From assembly GCA_028583415.1 (NCBI GenBank), contig CM053276.1, positions 129,614,951 through 129,678,950 on the forward strand: a stretch of DNA of 64,000 bases, given 5' to 3'. This DNA is from Protea cynaroides (taxonomy: Eukaryota > Streptophyta > Magnoliopsida > Proteales > Proteaceae). The notes beneath the pieces are model-generated. The model searched no databases and was not told the DNA's origin. It saw only the letters and a list, made by a program, of their open reading frames with translations. Shown one piece after another: positions 11,031 to 23,334 of this stretch (the stretch's first letter is position 1; each line of letters starts with the position of its first letter). A program made the translations under genes and the position numbers.

Positions 11031-12800
11031 TGAAGTTTAAATTTAGCTATATTTATGAATAAGATATCTTTATCGAGTAAAGCCAAAAATTTTTGGAGGA
11101 TAAATGAAAGAAAATTTGGACTTACTAGTTGAGATGGTTCCTAGTTGATGATAGATGCTTGTACATACTTTCTAGTTCCTAGATGCAGAGGTGGTGTTAT
11201 AACTTACATTAGTGAGATGGCTGGTTGTGGAATACATAAATAGGTGACTGAAAAAGCTTTGAAGTAGATCATCAAGGTTTTTAAGCTATTGAGCATAATC
11301 TCATGGTCAAAACTAAATTTTCTGTTGTGCTTTCTTTTGGCAATTTAATAGTTTTTTCTTATTATTGATGGGAATAACGAGGGGGTGGGAGATGCATGGT
11401 TGTAAGTATCGTATCATATTGTATCGGTATTGATAGCTAGTATCGTATGATATTGTATCGGTATCGGTAGTTTTCGTTACGATACACATAAGTATCGTAT
11501 CGTATCAGTGTCAAATGTGAGAGATGTGAAAATAGAGTGACACAGTGGCGGGCCCACATGTTGAAACAGATATGGCTGGGAATCTTTGTTGGATTTTATT
11601 TTGATTGGGATATCCTTGTAATCTTTTTTTGGGGAAATTAGATAAGGTAATAGTTTTATTTAGGAGTTCCTTAGTTCCATTTATATTTCTACCTTTATTA
11701 GGAGACTAGGATTTTACTTCCAGTTTGGTTTAGCATATGTCCTAGAATTAGTTTCCAATTTGGAGTCTTTTTATTTTCCTTTTTATATTGGCATGTAACT
11801 GAGGATTTATTCAGTTGAGAATTAAATGGAATAAAATAGATTGAGTTTGTGTGCCTGTGTGGCGTGGCGTGGCGTGGCGTACTGACCGAGCTATCTTTTC
11901 TCTATCTCTCCCCTATTTCTTCTTCCCTGTGAACCAGGACCTTCTCTCAGGTACAACCCCTTCTCCTACTTTCTGCTTCCATCTCTTCTCTCTCTCTGTT
12001 ACTCCTCCCATTTTTTATTCTCCCTGTTTTTCTTTATTTTCCTTTTCTATTGCTCTCCCTGCAACTGGTTCCCTCATCTCCTTCCGTTTTGATCTGAGAT
12101 TTGGGGCATAAGTTCACTACCCTAGGGCGATACAAGCCCTAGCATTTCATACCCAACGAGTTTCTCTGTTGTGATTTACAAACCCTTCCTCACATATGAA
12201 CCTTGTTCTACTTCTACAAACCCTTCCTCACATAAATTATGGCTGCTGGTTGGTGAATTAATCGGTTGGAATTTAGAGGATAGAGGATTACGAGCTTCAC
12301 TCTGGAATGTCAGCATGTTTGGTTAAGTATTGGTGGAGGTCTTTCATTCAAACCACCAAGACATCCTGCTGGTTGTTCACTGCTGAAAGAAGAAGACGAC
12401 CTGAACCCAAGGTTGTGAATTGGTTTTAATTCTTCCTTTCCGAAAATACCCCTATCTAAACAAATATACTTGTTTTGTCTTCTTTTTTCATCTACTCCCC
12501 AGTTTACCCTTATTTTTTTCAATGTTATTACATCAACACTCTCACCTGTCAACCCCCCTCCTCCCCCTCCCCCCGCCCCCAAATTGAACTGTCTGAAGAA
12601 ACATTTTAATTTAATTGATATTATGTATAAGTTATGATGTGTTCAAATTTAAAGCCATAGTCTATTGGAACTTTAAATGCATGGAATGTGATATGGACAT
12701 ATTTTATAGGTGGAACCATGGAACAAGGTTAGAGTTGGTATTATATTTAACTTATCACATTTATGATTTTTAGTTTCTTCTCAAATATATATATCTGCTG
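11031..12800. other. intron-like DNA with transposon-like sequence
   Basis: Holds the GTATCG-rich block at 11390-11510 and, at about 11540-11860, AT-rich sequence resembling LTR promoter and leader regions (cttgtaatctttttttgggg; ttatattggcatgtaac). Its ends could not be defined. A (GGCGT)4 array lies at 11860-11879. Nothing coding is recognised from 11880 to 12800. Confidence 0.35.
11390..11510. repeat. degenerate GTATCG-type repeat
   Basis: The words gtatcgtat, tattgtatcggtat and tcgtatcgtatc recur several times over about 110 bp, on both strands. This could be the subterminal repeat of a decayed DNA transposon, but no terminal inverted repeat was found. Confidence 0.5.
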
Positions 12801-12804
12801 CCAG

Positions 12805-13711
12805 GTTTTTGTTGGACTTGGATGTTGCAGCTCCCAAGATCACCATTCCTACTTCTTTCTATCCAGACAATTCTCATGCGACTAAACTTCTGCTTGATTA
12901 AGGAAACTTGGTGATCTGTACAAAGGTAATTCAGGAGCTTTATGTGAATGTTGTTTGGTTTTTATTCCGTGAGAATCAGATGGTGATGGAAGTTCATTAC
13001 ATATCTGCAGGATGACTCTCAATTGGACTCCTGAGGCGATAAAAATATGTATTGGCAGTTCAATTTGTGTTTGAGTGATGTATCTGCTTTTCTACTCGAT
13101 GGTGAGCATTGCTGGAGTCAAAATCCTGTGGACACGTCACTACTCTGGGAAGTCAAATGGTCTTAGTTTTCTACCTGTTATTGACAAGTGTGGGATTGTC
13201 CTAAAGCTTCAACAAGTCATTACTTCCTGAAATAGTGATTTTCTTACATTTATACGTAATGATATCTCAACCTATGGAAAAGACTTTCTGATTTTTCACC
13301 ACCATCTGCAGATAAGATCACAGAATCCATCTTTTCCCTCAACAAGACTTGCTGTGCGTCTTCCTTTCCTGGGATTCCATTTTTCTCCGCCCGATATCAT
13401 CGGTTGATGCAAATCGCGAAGATCTTTCAGGGTGAGGAGAATGGGAACTTAAATTTTTTCACCCTTGGAATCAAGCTGATATTGAGGGATGGTTGTCTCA
13501 GCTTGTTTGGCAGGTTTGTTCTTCCCAATTTTAGTACTTGTATAATAAGATTGGTTATTGTACTGTCCTCAACTTCTTTTCATGCTTGATGTGGGTGGTA
13601 GGGCGTTGGAAATAGGGAAGCTGTATAGCATTGTAGATACTTCTGTTTGTTGGGGCCATTTCTTTATGTACTTGAAAGTCCTGATTCCAAAACTTACAAG
13701 CTGTATACCAG
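12805..13711 (+). pseudogene. VPS13 exon relics of the central region
   Basis: 12805-12925 reads FLLDLDVAAPKITIPTSFYP...TKLLLD, then TAA (TTA to TAA, 12899-12901), then GNLVICTK and a GT donor. 13011 onward reads DDSQLDS, a TGA, then NMYWQFNLCLSDVSAFLLDG and SQNPVDTSLLWEVKW, then a frameshift. 13313-13512 reads IRSQNPSFPSTRLAVRLPFL and, after shifts, LMQIAKIFQGEENGN and ADIEGWLSQLVWQ. 13602-13711 reads GVGNREAV with a stop in place of the next Trp, then in another frame YFCLLGPFLYVLESPDSKTYK. The residues fit the middle of plant VPS13 and the damage is spread throughout. Confidence 0.85.
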
Positions 13712-13869
13712 GTCTCATGCCACACCTTTGGATTTTTTCTCATGTCTGCATGTTAAAGAATTTTGGTTATCACTGTAACATGTTGATTGGGATTTAGGCT
13801 GCATCAAGCTTTTGATGACTTCGCTTTATGGATTTTGTTTTCATGCATGATGTCTAGGATACTTGGTAA

Positions 13870-14010
13870 TCAGGCATAGTTGTCAAGGTTCTGCTAACTG
13901 CTAAGGGCTAAGACAAAAAGATGGCCCTTGAGGTCCAAGGTGACCAGTCACCTTATGTGTCAAAGCACCCAAACCTTAAAACACAGTCTTGGGCCGTCAT
14001 ATATATAGTA
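13870..14010. mobile_element. possible hAT-like element fragment
   Basis: The sequence catagttgtcaagg at 13875 is the same terminal motif that opens the MITE at 27443. No matching inverted end was found nearby, so this is at best a truncated or solo end. Confidence 0.3.
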
Positions 14011-14818
14011 AATCTTTTCCATTTTTTATTTCCATCCTTTAAGTTTGGGTTGTCATAAGTTTGTTTCCCACCCAAGTGTTAAACAACCCAAATTGTAGGA
14101 TAATGTAATTAACAGCAATAGGAACATGATATCCAAATTTGAAGATGATCCCGATGGCCAGATTTCAAGATAAGGATGAGTCCTTGGGTGAATAGGATTA
14201 GCGTATGCGTGCCATTTTCTTTTAAAACTGAAATTGAAAAGTCAATGATATGAGCAACAGATGTTGACCAGATTTCGACAAGTAATAACCCTATATATAT
14301 AAAATTTGGATCTTGAAGGAAGCTTCTCATATCTTATTTATTCTGATTCTTGATTTGACTGTGATAGCAATTGATTTAAAAGCAATGATGAAGGGAGTTT
14401 GGAATGTACACAATTCTTTATGTGAAAGTGAAACCACTTTTAGCTAGGGATCTGCCATATTGTCGGCATCTCTTTGCATGAACCAAGGTATCCTAAAATG
14501 GATCGGCCATCTCTCCCAACTTCCGATTTCAATCAGTCAGACAAGAAAGGTTGCATGACGCTTTTGCTGCAATTGAAACTAATGACATTTGAGGATTAGT
14601 CTTAAGTAACAAGTCATTAAAAAAAATCCAGATTTCCAACTCCGTGAGCCTCGACATTTTGTTGCTGAAGAATAGATATTCATCTTACTTTCTTTCATAT
14701 TCACCATTATCTGTGTTAAGCTCGTGAGTCTCCACATTTTGTTTCTGCGTAATAAAGATTCATATTGTTTTCTTTTGTACTCACCATTATCTACTTTAAG
14801 TTCGTGCCTTTATCTGCC

Positions 14819-15750
14819 ATCTTTGGGGAAACAAATATATCAGGTTCCGGCAGGCATGGTTGGTAATGTGCAACATGTCTTAGCTGTTTGTGCTGCACAA
14901 TCCAATATTAAGGTGAGGTTTGACCCGATTATTGTCGGGGATAGCAACCTGTCTTGACTTCAATTTGAACTACGTGCTTAGATTTCATTGTTACACTCTT
15001 GAAATGCTTCATATTACATTTGTAGGTTGTGGAAGATGTAAATGCCCTAGTGCTGCAATTTGATTCTGATGATTCGAGGAAACTTGGCAGATGCGCGTTC
15101 AAGGGGCTATATAATGCATCAGTATGGATTTTTATATGGTTTTTTGTGCAGGGTTCTGTTCCTGTCACTGATTTATCCAAAACTTCATCAAAACTTGGAG
15201 ACATTGAAACTGAAGTTGTGACAGATAGTAATGCTATGGATTTATTGAAGATGGAAAGAATGTTCATCACTGGCATTCTTGATGAACTGAAGATCTGTTT
15301 CAGCTATAGTCATCGAGTAAATTTAGTCTGATTTAAGTTAAATTATAATCTAGCTGCTTCAAATAACTTATTTCCATGGGCTTTTCTATGTTAATGGAAG
15401 CTTCATGAAGGTCCTTCTAGCAGAAGAGACTCATCTATTTGAGTTCCTTGCCATAGGTGGTCAGGTGAATTTGTTATTATGGCGTATTTCTTGTCGTGGC
15501 TAATTTGTGCACCAATATCAAGGTCTGTTGGGCTGGCATATACCGTTGGTCTTGTAAATTTGGTATTTTTGTCTGTATCCTATTGATTCTTATCTGTTTA
15601 CTTTTTGTCTGAGGTATTCCCATCTTCCTTCAGCATAAAAACTGACTTGGGAAATCTTAAAATCAGGATGTCAGTCTACCTGGTGCCCTTTCATACTTCT
15701 GGGACTGTGACATGAGGAATCTTGGAGGCAATTCTTTTGTCGAGGTAGTC
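14819..15750 (+). pseudogene. VPS13 exon relics, duplication copy A
   Basis: 14819-14912 reads SLGKQIYQVPAGMVGNVQHV and on to a GT donor. 15027-15118 reads VVEDVNALVLQFDSDDSRKL and then shifts frame (GRCAFKG for a WQMRVQG-like segment). 15152-15303 reads GSVPVTDLSKTSSKLGDIET...DELKICFSYSHR and is open. 15411-15465 reads VLLAEETHLFEFLAIGGQ. 15640-15750 is a damaged version of the intact-looking exon at 21649-21780. The exons that copy B keeps at 20748-21604 are deleted here between about 15515 and 15520. Confidence 0.8.
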
Positions 15751-17605
15751 TTGATGCAGTCCAAGGACCAGCCGTGAACCTGTCCAAGAACCAACATAAG
15801 GACCAATCGACATTGGTCCATGGAACCAGCCAAATACCAAGCGAAAACACTGTTCACGGTACTGTACTAACATAATCTTTTTGCAATATTTTGATGTTCT
15901 CCTTTGTATTTTCTTTCCTAAAGTTTGTTTAAATTTTATGTCCTAAGTTGATTTACTTTATGAGTCAGTCTTAGTTGTTTCATTGTTTTAGAAACTTTCC
16001 TATTCTCTATAAAGGAAGTTTTTGTTTAGTTTCCTAGAAGTTGTTTTAGAAACTTTCATATTCTCTATAAAGGAAATTTCTGTTTCAGTTTGGAGTTCCT
16101 ATTTTTGTAACTTTTTTCGTAGTCTATAAATAAGAAGTGGAATGCTGGTAGTAGAGTTGGCTAGAGTTTAATATTAAATTCTGGTTGAGTCTCACGGAAA
16201 CTTCTATTTTGTTCATTCCCGTTTTCAGATAATAGTGGTTTTTCGAAAATTCATAACTTCTTCATCCATGGTTAGATCACCTTCAAATTTGGGTATGTTA
16301 TCAAGCACATCCTAGAGTACTTCCCCTCGAAGTTTGAAGACTTTCTAACTGCTGAATCTCAAAATAAGTGAATTTTTTCATAATTTTATAATTCTAGTTT
16401 GCTAAAATACTTGTTTGAGACCTACAGGCAAGATTAGTTTCGATCCCACCCATTGGATCAAGTTCATCTTCTGGGATATTGTTCCTCATATCCTAAGGAT
16501 CAAAGGTCCCAATTTTTGAAGCATTCTTATAGACGGATTTGAAGTTGTGGAATTATTTGTTCAATTTCAATTACTCTTGTTTGTTAAATTTGGGTTTGGA
16601 CTGAATAGAGATTCTGTAGCAAAGAGGGATCTATGAATTGGATGTGTTGAAATCCTCATTGCCACCAAGTTTTTTTCCTTTTTTTTTTTCTTCTTGACTT
16701 TCCCTATCCTTTCCCTCATATTATCAATTTCATAGTTATCCTGTACTGTTTTTGTTTGGGATTATGTGTCCATGCATATTTTCCTTATTGCTGTTCTTGG
16801 AGGGAATCTCTTACTAGTTTATCGTGATTAAGTTTATCCAAGTGATATGGTATATAGCTTCTTTTTTTAACTGGATTGTATATTGATACTCTAGCTCACT
16901 TATATTGATAATTTATTTGTGATGGCATTCAGCGGGAGAACTACGTAGAGTTGTCTGAACTTGTTTAGAATTGCATAGGCAGAAGGTAGAAATTATTAGG
17001 ACTAGGAGTTGTTACGCAGAAAAGGTTGGATCACCTTGTATCGATAAGTTCTCATATTGTGCTCCAATCTATTTTCCTTTTCTTCTAGATTTTTATCAGA
17101 AATATTGGGAAAAGATGTGGACAGTGCATAATGGAGTCTAGAAAGGCCCAGAGACCAAAAAAACACCTACACCTACATCGCTACTCAAATTTCTCCTCGC
17201 TAAATATGATATCTTCCTATGTAAATGGAATCCTTGAAACTTATTGAACTGTTGGAAGTCATTCAGAATTGAACTTTCTATAAACTATCAAGAGATTGGG
17301 TGCAGTATCAGATCAGCTAGCAAGTGTACTAACCATTATCAGATATCAAGTATGAATCAATTTGGCTAAGAAATAAACTTATTATTATTATTATTATTTT
17401 TATCAGATACATTGTTATGCTGTATGGATAAACATAGACTGAAAGTAAGAAAATTCTGGACGATTCAGCCCCAAAGGGAATAGTCATGGTTGGCCAAGGT
17501 TCAATCAAGTTGCAAGATTGCAAAATCCGAGCGAATACACTCAGGAAAAAGAAGGCAACAAACTCTTAACTAACAATGTAAAATCTCCATATCTCAATAG
17601 TGGAA
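14995..17605 (+). repeat. segmental duplication copy A (partner 19978-22680)
   Basis: Start and end words match copy B (gaaatgcttcatat...acatttgtaggttgtgg at the left; aaatctccatatctcaa at the right). Relative to B it lacks about 0.9 kb of exons, with both break sites at taattt, and it has gained a 916-bp solo LTR. From 16668 to 17605 the two copies are nearly collinear intron DNA with small indels. Confidence 0.85.
15752..16667 (+). mobile_element. solo LTR, 916 bp, with 5-bp target repeats
   Basis: Comparison with the empty site in copy B (gaggtagtctctttcc at 21777-21792) exposes a clean insertion. It starts TGATGCAGTC and ends GCCACCA, giving the TG...CA ends of LTRs, and is flanked by agtct (15747-15751) and agttt (16668-16672), a 5-bp target duplication with one change. 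A TATA-like tctataaataag lies at about 16122. No internal gag-pol region or second LTR is present, so it is a solo LTR formed by recombination. The superfamily is not determined. Confidence 0.75.
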
Positions 17606-18631
17606 GAAACTATGCAGTCACTAGTTTTGGCCAATTGTAGGTGAATCACAATCTTTCATAGAAGTATTGCACCATTTACCAGTGAGTGGTATTATTGGAC
17701 TGATTTTGGAGGGATGAAATGGGGTGTTCGAAAGTGAGGATTGCATCTTTAAACATCTATATATAGGTTAAAATTTGCATCGGAAACTAAGGGTCTATAG
17801 AAACTGAGCTGAGGCTGGGAAGGAAAGACCATCATGTAACATGGAGCCAAATATGCTGTGCTAACAGTCATCTACTCATCTGTTGTTATTATAAGTATTT
17901 TAAGGGATCCTTTTCAAACTCGGAGAGGACCTCCACCCAAATACCAGTCAGATTCTATTGGAACCTAGAAGCGAAGTCAGAAAATCGTTCATCTCTTTGA
18001 AAAGATCTTTGTCAGCAGATACCTTGTCCACACCATGCATGTTAAGTCTAAAGAGTCTTGTGTTCTTGGGGGATCCATGCCATTTTTCCTCCCAAATGAT
18101 TGTCTGGTCATTTTTTCCTGCATTGAATGCCACAAAGCTTTTAAAATCTTGAGCCATCTTCTGCACTCGTTTCCAGTTGCTACATCTGTAGCTATTCAGG
18201 TTTCTTTGCTTTCCTGCTGTCCCAGTTTCTACTCATCTATAACCAAATTCTTTTAGGAAAAGAGAAAAGTTCCAAAGCAAATTAAAAACACCACCAATGT
18301 ACATAGGTTTGGAACCTTTAAAAGGAAACACATAATGGGATAAGAGTCCCAATTGACCTCGTAGTAACTCCTGACTTTACAACTCGCAGTTTCTACTGTA
18401 TTTGGATGCTGTCACTTTGTTCTTGCGAGATAATCAAGTAATGGTTGCACAGAGTTGCTTCTTTGTATATTGGTAAATTTCTTTGTTGGCTCAACAAAAT
18501 GTTGTGATTTGTGTTACTATTCTCATTTGTGTCTTCTACGTTGTTGAGTTGTTGTTCATATATAAAAACAGATAATCATGTTGTTCAATGAGTTGCATTT
18601 AAATATCAAAATATTTTGTGTGGAGATGCAG
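17606..18631. other. intron-like DNA between duplication copies
   Basis: No exon is recognised. Open frames near 17950-18170 on both strands do not match VPS13 and show no family features. Treated as intron or old inserted DNA. Confidence 0.4.
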
Positions 18632-19248
18632 CTGGTTTTCAGATCATTCAGCGTTGATGACGATGATTATAGAGGTTATGATTATAGCCTCATTGGTCGA
18701 CTTTTGGAAGTACGAATTATATATTTGAGTCGCTTTGTGCAGGAGTAACCCCCTTCAAGTTTCGTACTTCTTTCTTGTTGTTTCATTTTTATCTTTTTTT
18801 TTTTTTTAAATAAAACTGATTTGTAAGGTTGTTAATTATTTTATAAGCCTTGTTCCCAACAATTCTAAGGGTGTTGTAAAACTGAAAGATCAAGTTACCA
18901 ACTCTGAGAAGTGAGAACTGTTTCAGTACAAGTGAAATTGAAGGATTACCTGCTCCAAAGTTGGATCTTTCACTTAAAAAGCCTGTAATTATGATGCCTC
19001 AGTGAACAGACAGCCTTGAGTATGTTGATGTCTTGGCCTTCGGCAGTCATTTCAGGGTTGTTTAAATTAGTTCATTTTATTCTCTTTATTAGAATGATAC
19101 TGAAATCTTATTCATCACCTTTTGGTGTCATTTATTCCCCCTCCCTTGGCAGTTACCTGGAGCTAGATGTGTCCAAAACGACTTTTACTGGCTGCATGGC
19201 AACAAAAATGATATGCGTGCTGTCCATCTTGGAATGCTAGCTGTCCAG
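18632..19248 (+). pseudogene. VPS13 exon relics downstream of copy A
   Basis: 18632-18745 after a gcag acceptor reads LVFRSFSVDDDDYRGYDYSL and on through LLEVRIIYLSRFVQE, and is open. 18876-19010 contains GVVKLKDQVTNSE and LSLKKPVIMMP-like words broken by stops and shifts. 19147-19248 reads LPGARCVQNDFYWLHGNKND-type sequence over two frames and ends at a GT donor (MRAVHLGMLAVQ). In plant VPS13 these follow the SFVE exon, which is the end of copy A and also of copy B, consistent with this being the original order. Confidence 0.8.
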
Positions 19249-19977
19249 GTAAACTGAATTTGAAAACAAATTAAAACATGCCTTTTCTGTATTTTTTTTA
19301 TTTTTTATTTTTTTTGTGGGGGTGGTTTGTTGTAATTCTAGAAACCCACAATGAGTGGTTTAGAAAAAAGCTTAATGCATTAAAAATTAATCTTATCATA
19401 ATTGTCAAACTAAATCTATATAATTTATCGTTATATGGATATTTTTATTTGTTATTGTATTTGTACCATAAAAACAAAGAAGTTGTAAGTATTTCCAGGG
19501 AAAGGGGTATGGAATCTGAAATTTAGCCCTTACTGGAATATTGAGAATTTGAATGATTTCATTGGTCAAGAGTGTGGCTTGCTTTGCTCTCATGTTCAGC
19601 TTTAATGTCTGTGCCTTTGCTGGAGGGCAGCTGCATTAATTTCCAATATGATTTTCGTTTTGACTGCCTTTTCAGGACTCTAATGTTGGTCATGTATTCT
19701 GTTTTAGTGGTTTAGTGTGTCATATTTCTCATCTTTTGCATTGCGTAGAGTCAGCATCTAAAGTGCCTTTGCCTGTTGTGTTGTTGCAAATGGAATTGAA
19801 TAAAGATAATGTTCATTTCTATTGATGATGCTTCTTCTGCATACTAATTTTTTGTCCTAGGAAAGAATTGACAATGGAATCTCCTCATGTGTTTTGGAAT
19901 CCCTTCTCCTGTATTCTGTTCCACTGCTTTTGCATTTTTTTTTGAGTGAATAAATTTACAAAGCCCAAGGAGGCTCT

Positions 19978-22680
19978 CACACTTCTGAAATGCTTCATAT
20001 AACATTTGTAGGTTGTGGAAAATGTAAATGCCCTAGTGTAGCAATTTGATTCTTATGATTCGAGGAAAACTTGTTAGAGACGCATTCAAGGGGCTATATA
20101 TAATGCATCAGTATGGCATTGGGGTGGGTCATGGGTGGGTAGGTGGGGGTGTTTGTGTATGTTCTTCCTCTTAGGTATACCAGATATTTAGATTTACCAC
20201 ATATACCTTGCTTATTTTCAACAGAATGTGGACTTAGAAGTTGAGACTTGAGAGTGCCACATGATCATTTTGACATAACATATAGAGCTTACTTTCTGCA
20301 CTTCAGTATGGATTCTTATATGGATTTTTGTGCAGGGTTCTGTTCCTATCACTAATTTACCCAAAACTTCTTCAGAACCTGGAGATGTTGAAACTGAAGT
20401 TGTGACAAATAGTAATGCTATGGATTTATTGAAGATGGAAAGAATGTTCATCACTGGCATTCTTGATGAACTAAAGATCTGTTTCAGTTATAGTCATTAA
20501 GTAAGTTTAGTGTGGATTTAAGTTAAATTATAATCTAGCGGCTGCAAATAACTTATTTCCATGGGCTTTTCTAATGGAAGCTTCATGTAGGTCCTTCTAG
20601 CAGAAGAGACTCATCTATTTGACTTCCTTGCAATAGGTGGTCTGGGGAAATTGTTATTATGGCTTATTTCATGTCGTGGCTAATTTTTTTGGTTTCTTCT
20701 TCTTCATTTTTATTTTATTTTATGACTTTAATCAATCTACTATACAGATTGAACTTTCAATTAGGGAGAATGATGTCGCTCATTGGTTTTGTCTTGAAAT
20801 CCCTGAAATTGAGATTTAGTTTGTAAGGGTGGGACTCAACCTCATTATCTGGCAAGATCCTTTATCATGACTGCTGACATCACAACATTGGATGCGCCCT
20901 TGTCTGCTGATGATTTAACTCAAAGTGGAGATGACGAGTTTTTTGAGGCATCTGAGAACCTGGTTGATTTTGTTGACTGTGTTGAACAACCACTTCCATT
21001 CCGAAAGCTTTAAATAAAGCCTCCTAGCTTTAGTCATATTGCTGGTCTTCTCCCTGATGCTGAACCTAGAACGGTACCTGAGGAAATGGAAGTAACAGAT
21101 AGTTTGGATAGTTTTGTTATAGCTCAAATAATTATCTATGACCTGAACTCTCCTCTATATACTGGCATAGATAAGTGGGTGAGCGCTGAATGCTTGAAAT
21201 TCTTCACTACTTTCTCTGATCATTCACTGACTAGTTTCCATTATGGCATCTTGCAGGTAATGGTATCCCTGGCCACTTTGTCCTTTTTTTTGTCGTAGGC
21301 CAACAATTATTGCAGTTTTGGAATTTGTGAATGCTATCTACATTGAGGATGGAACCTCTGATGCTTTAAGTAACAAATCCCTGTCAACCAAAATAGAACC
21401 AAATAACTTCAGGAATATTGTGATTGTGGATCAACCTTCAGCCACAATCCAAGAGCCTCTCATTAAAAGACTGCTAGGGATAGAGAAATCTAGAGTTATC
21501 TTTGATTAATCATTGAGTATGACCCATGCCAGATATCATTAATGATTGAAAATGGATCTAAACTTGGTACTCTATCACAAAATAATTTGCGTACCAATAG
21601 CAAGGTCTGCTGGTGTATAATTCTTGTCTGATTACATTTTATCTGAAGGTATTCCCATCTTCCTTTAGCATAAAAGCTGCCTTGGGAATTCTTAAAATAA
21701 GTGATGACAGTCTACTTGGTGACCATTCATACTTCTGGGACTGTGACGTGAGGAATCCTGGAGGCAGTTCTTTTGTTGAGGTAGTCTCTTTCCTTTTTTT
21801 TTTCTTGACTTTTCCCTATCCTGTTCCTCATATTATCTTTTCATAGTTATCCTGTACTGTTTTTGTTTGGGATTATGTGTCCATGCATATTTTCCTTATT
21901 GCTGTTCTCAGAGGCAATCTCTTACTAGTTTATCATGATTGAGTTTATCCACGTGATATGGAATATAGCTACTTCTATTTAACTGGGTTGTATATTGATA
22001 CTTCAACTCACTTATTTTGATAATTTATTGTGATGTTATTCAGAGGGAGAACTACATAGAGTCGTCTGAACTTGTTTGGAATTGCATAGGGAGAAGGATA
22101 GAAATTATTAGGACTAAGAGTTACGCAGAAAGGTTGGATCACCTTGTACCGATAAGAACTCATATAGTGTGTTAATCTATTTTCCTTTTCTTCTAGATAT
22201 CAGAAATATTAGGAAAAGATGGGGACAGTACATAAAGGAGTCTAGAGAAGCCCAGAGACCCAAAAAAACACCTACACCTACATTGCTACTCAAATTTCTC
22301 CTCACTAAATGTGATATCTTCCTACGTATATGGAATCCGTGAAACTTACTGAACTGTGCAAGTCATTCAGAATTGAGTTTTCTACAAAAACTATCAAAAG
22401 ATTGGGTGCAGTATCAGATCAGCTAGCAAGTGTACTACCCATTATCAAATATCTAATATGAATCAATTGGCTAAGAAGTAAACTTATCTGATACATTGTT
22501 ATGCTGTATAGATGAACATAAACCGAAAGAAAGCAAATTCTGGACGATTCAACCCCAATGCGAATAGTCATGGTTGGCCAAGGTTCAATGAAGTTGCAAG
22601 ATTGCAAAATCCAAGCGAATACACTCAGGAAAAAAAGGCTACAAACTCTTAACTTAGAATGTTAAATCTCCATATCTCAA
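19978..22680 (+). repeat. segmental duplication copy B (partner 14995-17605)
   Basis: Direct repeat of copy A placed after the exons that should follow it, so the gene order is scrambled. It retains about 0.9 kb of exons deleted in A and lacks the solo LTR of A. The right end is near 22680, where similarity to A stops after aaatctccatatctcaa. Confidence 0.85.
19990..21780 (+). pseudogene. VPS13 exon relics, duplication copy B
   Basis: 20014-20100 repeats the VVENVNALV exon with an early TAG. 20337-20500 reads GSVPITNLPKTSSEPGDVET...DELKICFSYSH. 20591-20640 repeats VLLAEETHLF. 20749-20816 reads IELSIRENDVAHWFCLEIPE. About 20850-21177 reads MTADITTLDAPLSADDLTQS, DEFFEASENLVDFVD, a TAA stop at 21011, then KPPSFSHIAGLLPDAEPRT and IYDLNSPLYTGIDK. 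21258-21604 reads VMVSLATLSFF, a frameshift, EFVNAIYIEDGTSDALSN, IKRLLGIEKSRVIF, stops, and then in another frame MIENGSKLGTLSQNNLR. 21649-21780 reads VFPSSFSIKAALGILKISDD to SFVE and is open. The order matches VPS13 and the damage is heavy. Confidence 0.85.
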
Positions 22681-23334
22681 AATCATTTTAGTAATGGAGT
22701 TTGATTAGTTTGATTTAGTTTTTATTTATTTTATTTTAAGTTTCACTGTAAAGGTCCTGAATATATACTATTGGTTGAGGAGTCTTTTATGATTGGGCAT
22801 TGAACAACATCATAAACATGAATTGCGATTTATTTATTTATCTGGTTATGAGAATTCTGCTTCATATTTTTCCTTCTATATTGTCGTTAAAGTTATATAC
22901 TGGAGTCCAGGTCTGCAGAGAAGAATCACTCTAAAGCAGGAGCTCCTCTTTCAACACAGGATGACCAAGCATGGAATTCTTTTCTGCAAGTTTGTGTGAT
23001 TTTGCAATGTCTGGCCTACTCAATGTATTCACTCTTCCTTACATTTCCCTTAACATTTTTAGATATTTAAGTGTTGGTAGTTGTGATTATTATTAGGTGA
23101 ATGTCAAATTATACTTTTATGGACACTATAATTGTTTAAGATGTTGCCTATCACTTGATGAACAAATGGGTGTATTTCTATAACTATCAAAAGAAAAGAG
23201 AAGCTGGTTGTATTCTAATTTGGTTGTGAGGAGTTTCCACAGGCTGTTTAAAGTTTTAACTTCAATTGCTACAAACATCTGCATGATATTTGCCTATTTT
23301 CGCTACTGTAAAATTTAAGGAATTTCCTTTGCAG
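22681..23334. other. boundary between VPS13 and NOT2 relics
   Basis: No exon can be assigned with confidence. A segment at 22910-22985 (after a possible acceptor: caggtctgcagagaagaatc) could be a damaged 5' exon of the NOT2 relic, but its reading is not clear. Confidence 0.35.

Larger units (their letters stand above)
316..22680 (+). pseudogene. degenerate VPS13 (chorein-family) gene copy, whole extent
   Basis: This is an upstream, same-strand relic of the VPS13 gene whose intact 5' end begins at 56.86 kb. Functional VPS13 proteins are very large, rod-shaped lipid-transfer proteins acting at membrane contact sites; Arabidopsis has a VPS13-like gene called SHRUBBY. Exon relics appear in gene order at 352-1660, 5621-6412, 9079-9252, 10006-11030, 12805-13711, 14819-15750, 18632-19248 and 19990-21780. 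They cover roughly the N-terminal third to half of the protein. Lesions include in-frame stops (1640, 6313, 6334, 12899, 21011), several single-base indels, a lost splice acceptor (1252), a LINE insertion (8.0-8.9 kb), a solo LTR (15752-16667) and an internal 2.6-kb duplication. The exons for the chorein-domain segment present at 63655-63951 were not found here. No C-terminal part is seen before the NOT2 relic begins. The VPS13 identity is secure and loss of function is very likely. Confidence 0.9.

Noticed and set aside
11690..11860. Solo LTR similar to the one at 15752
   Set aside because: The AT-rich promoter-like wording is suggestive, but no ends or target duplication could be found.
15663..15873. 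Minus-strand open frames across the LTR start
   Set aside because: They run over a VPS13 exon relic and into the solo LTR; no similarity supports them.
17329..22607. Matching minus-strand frames starting MQSCN(L/F)IEPWPTMTI at 17523 and 22607
   Set aside because: They match only because they lie in the two copies of the segmental duplication, in intron DNA.
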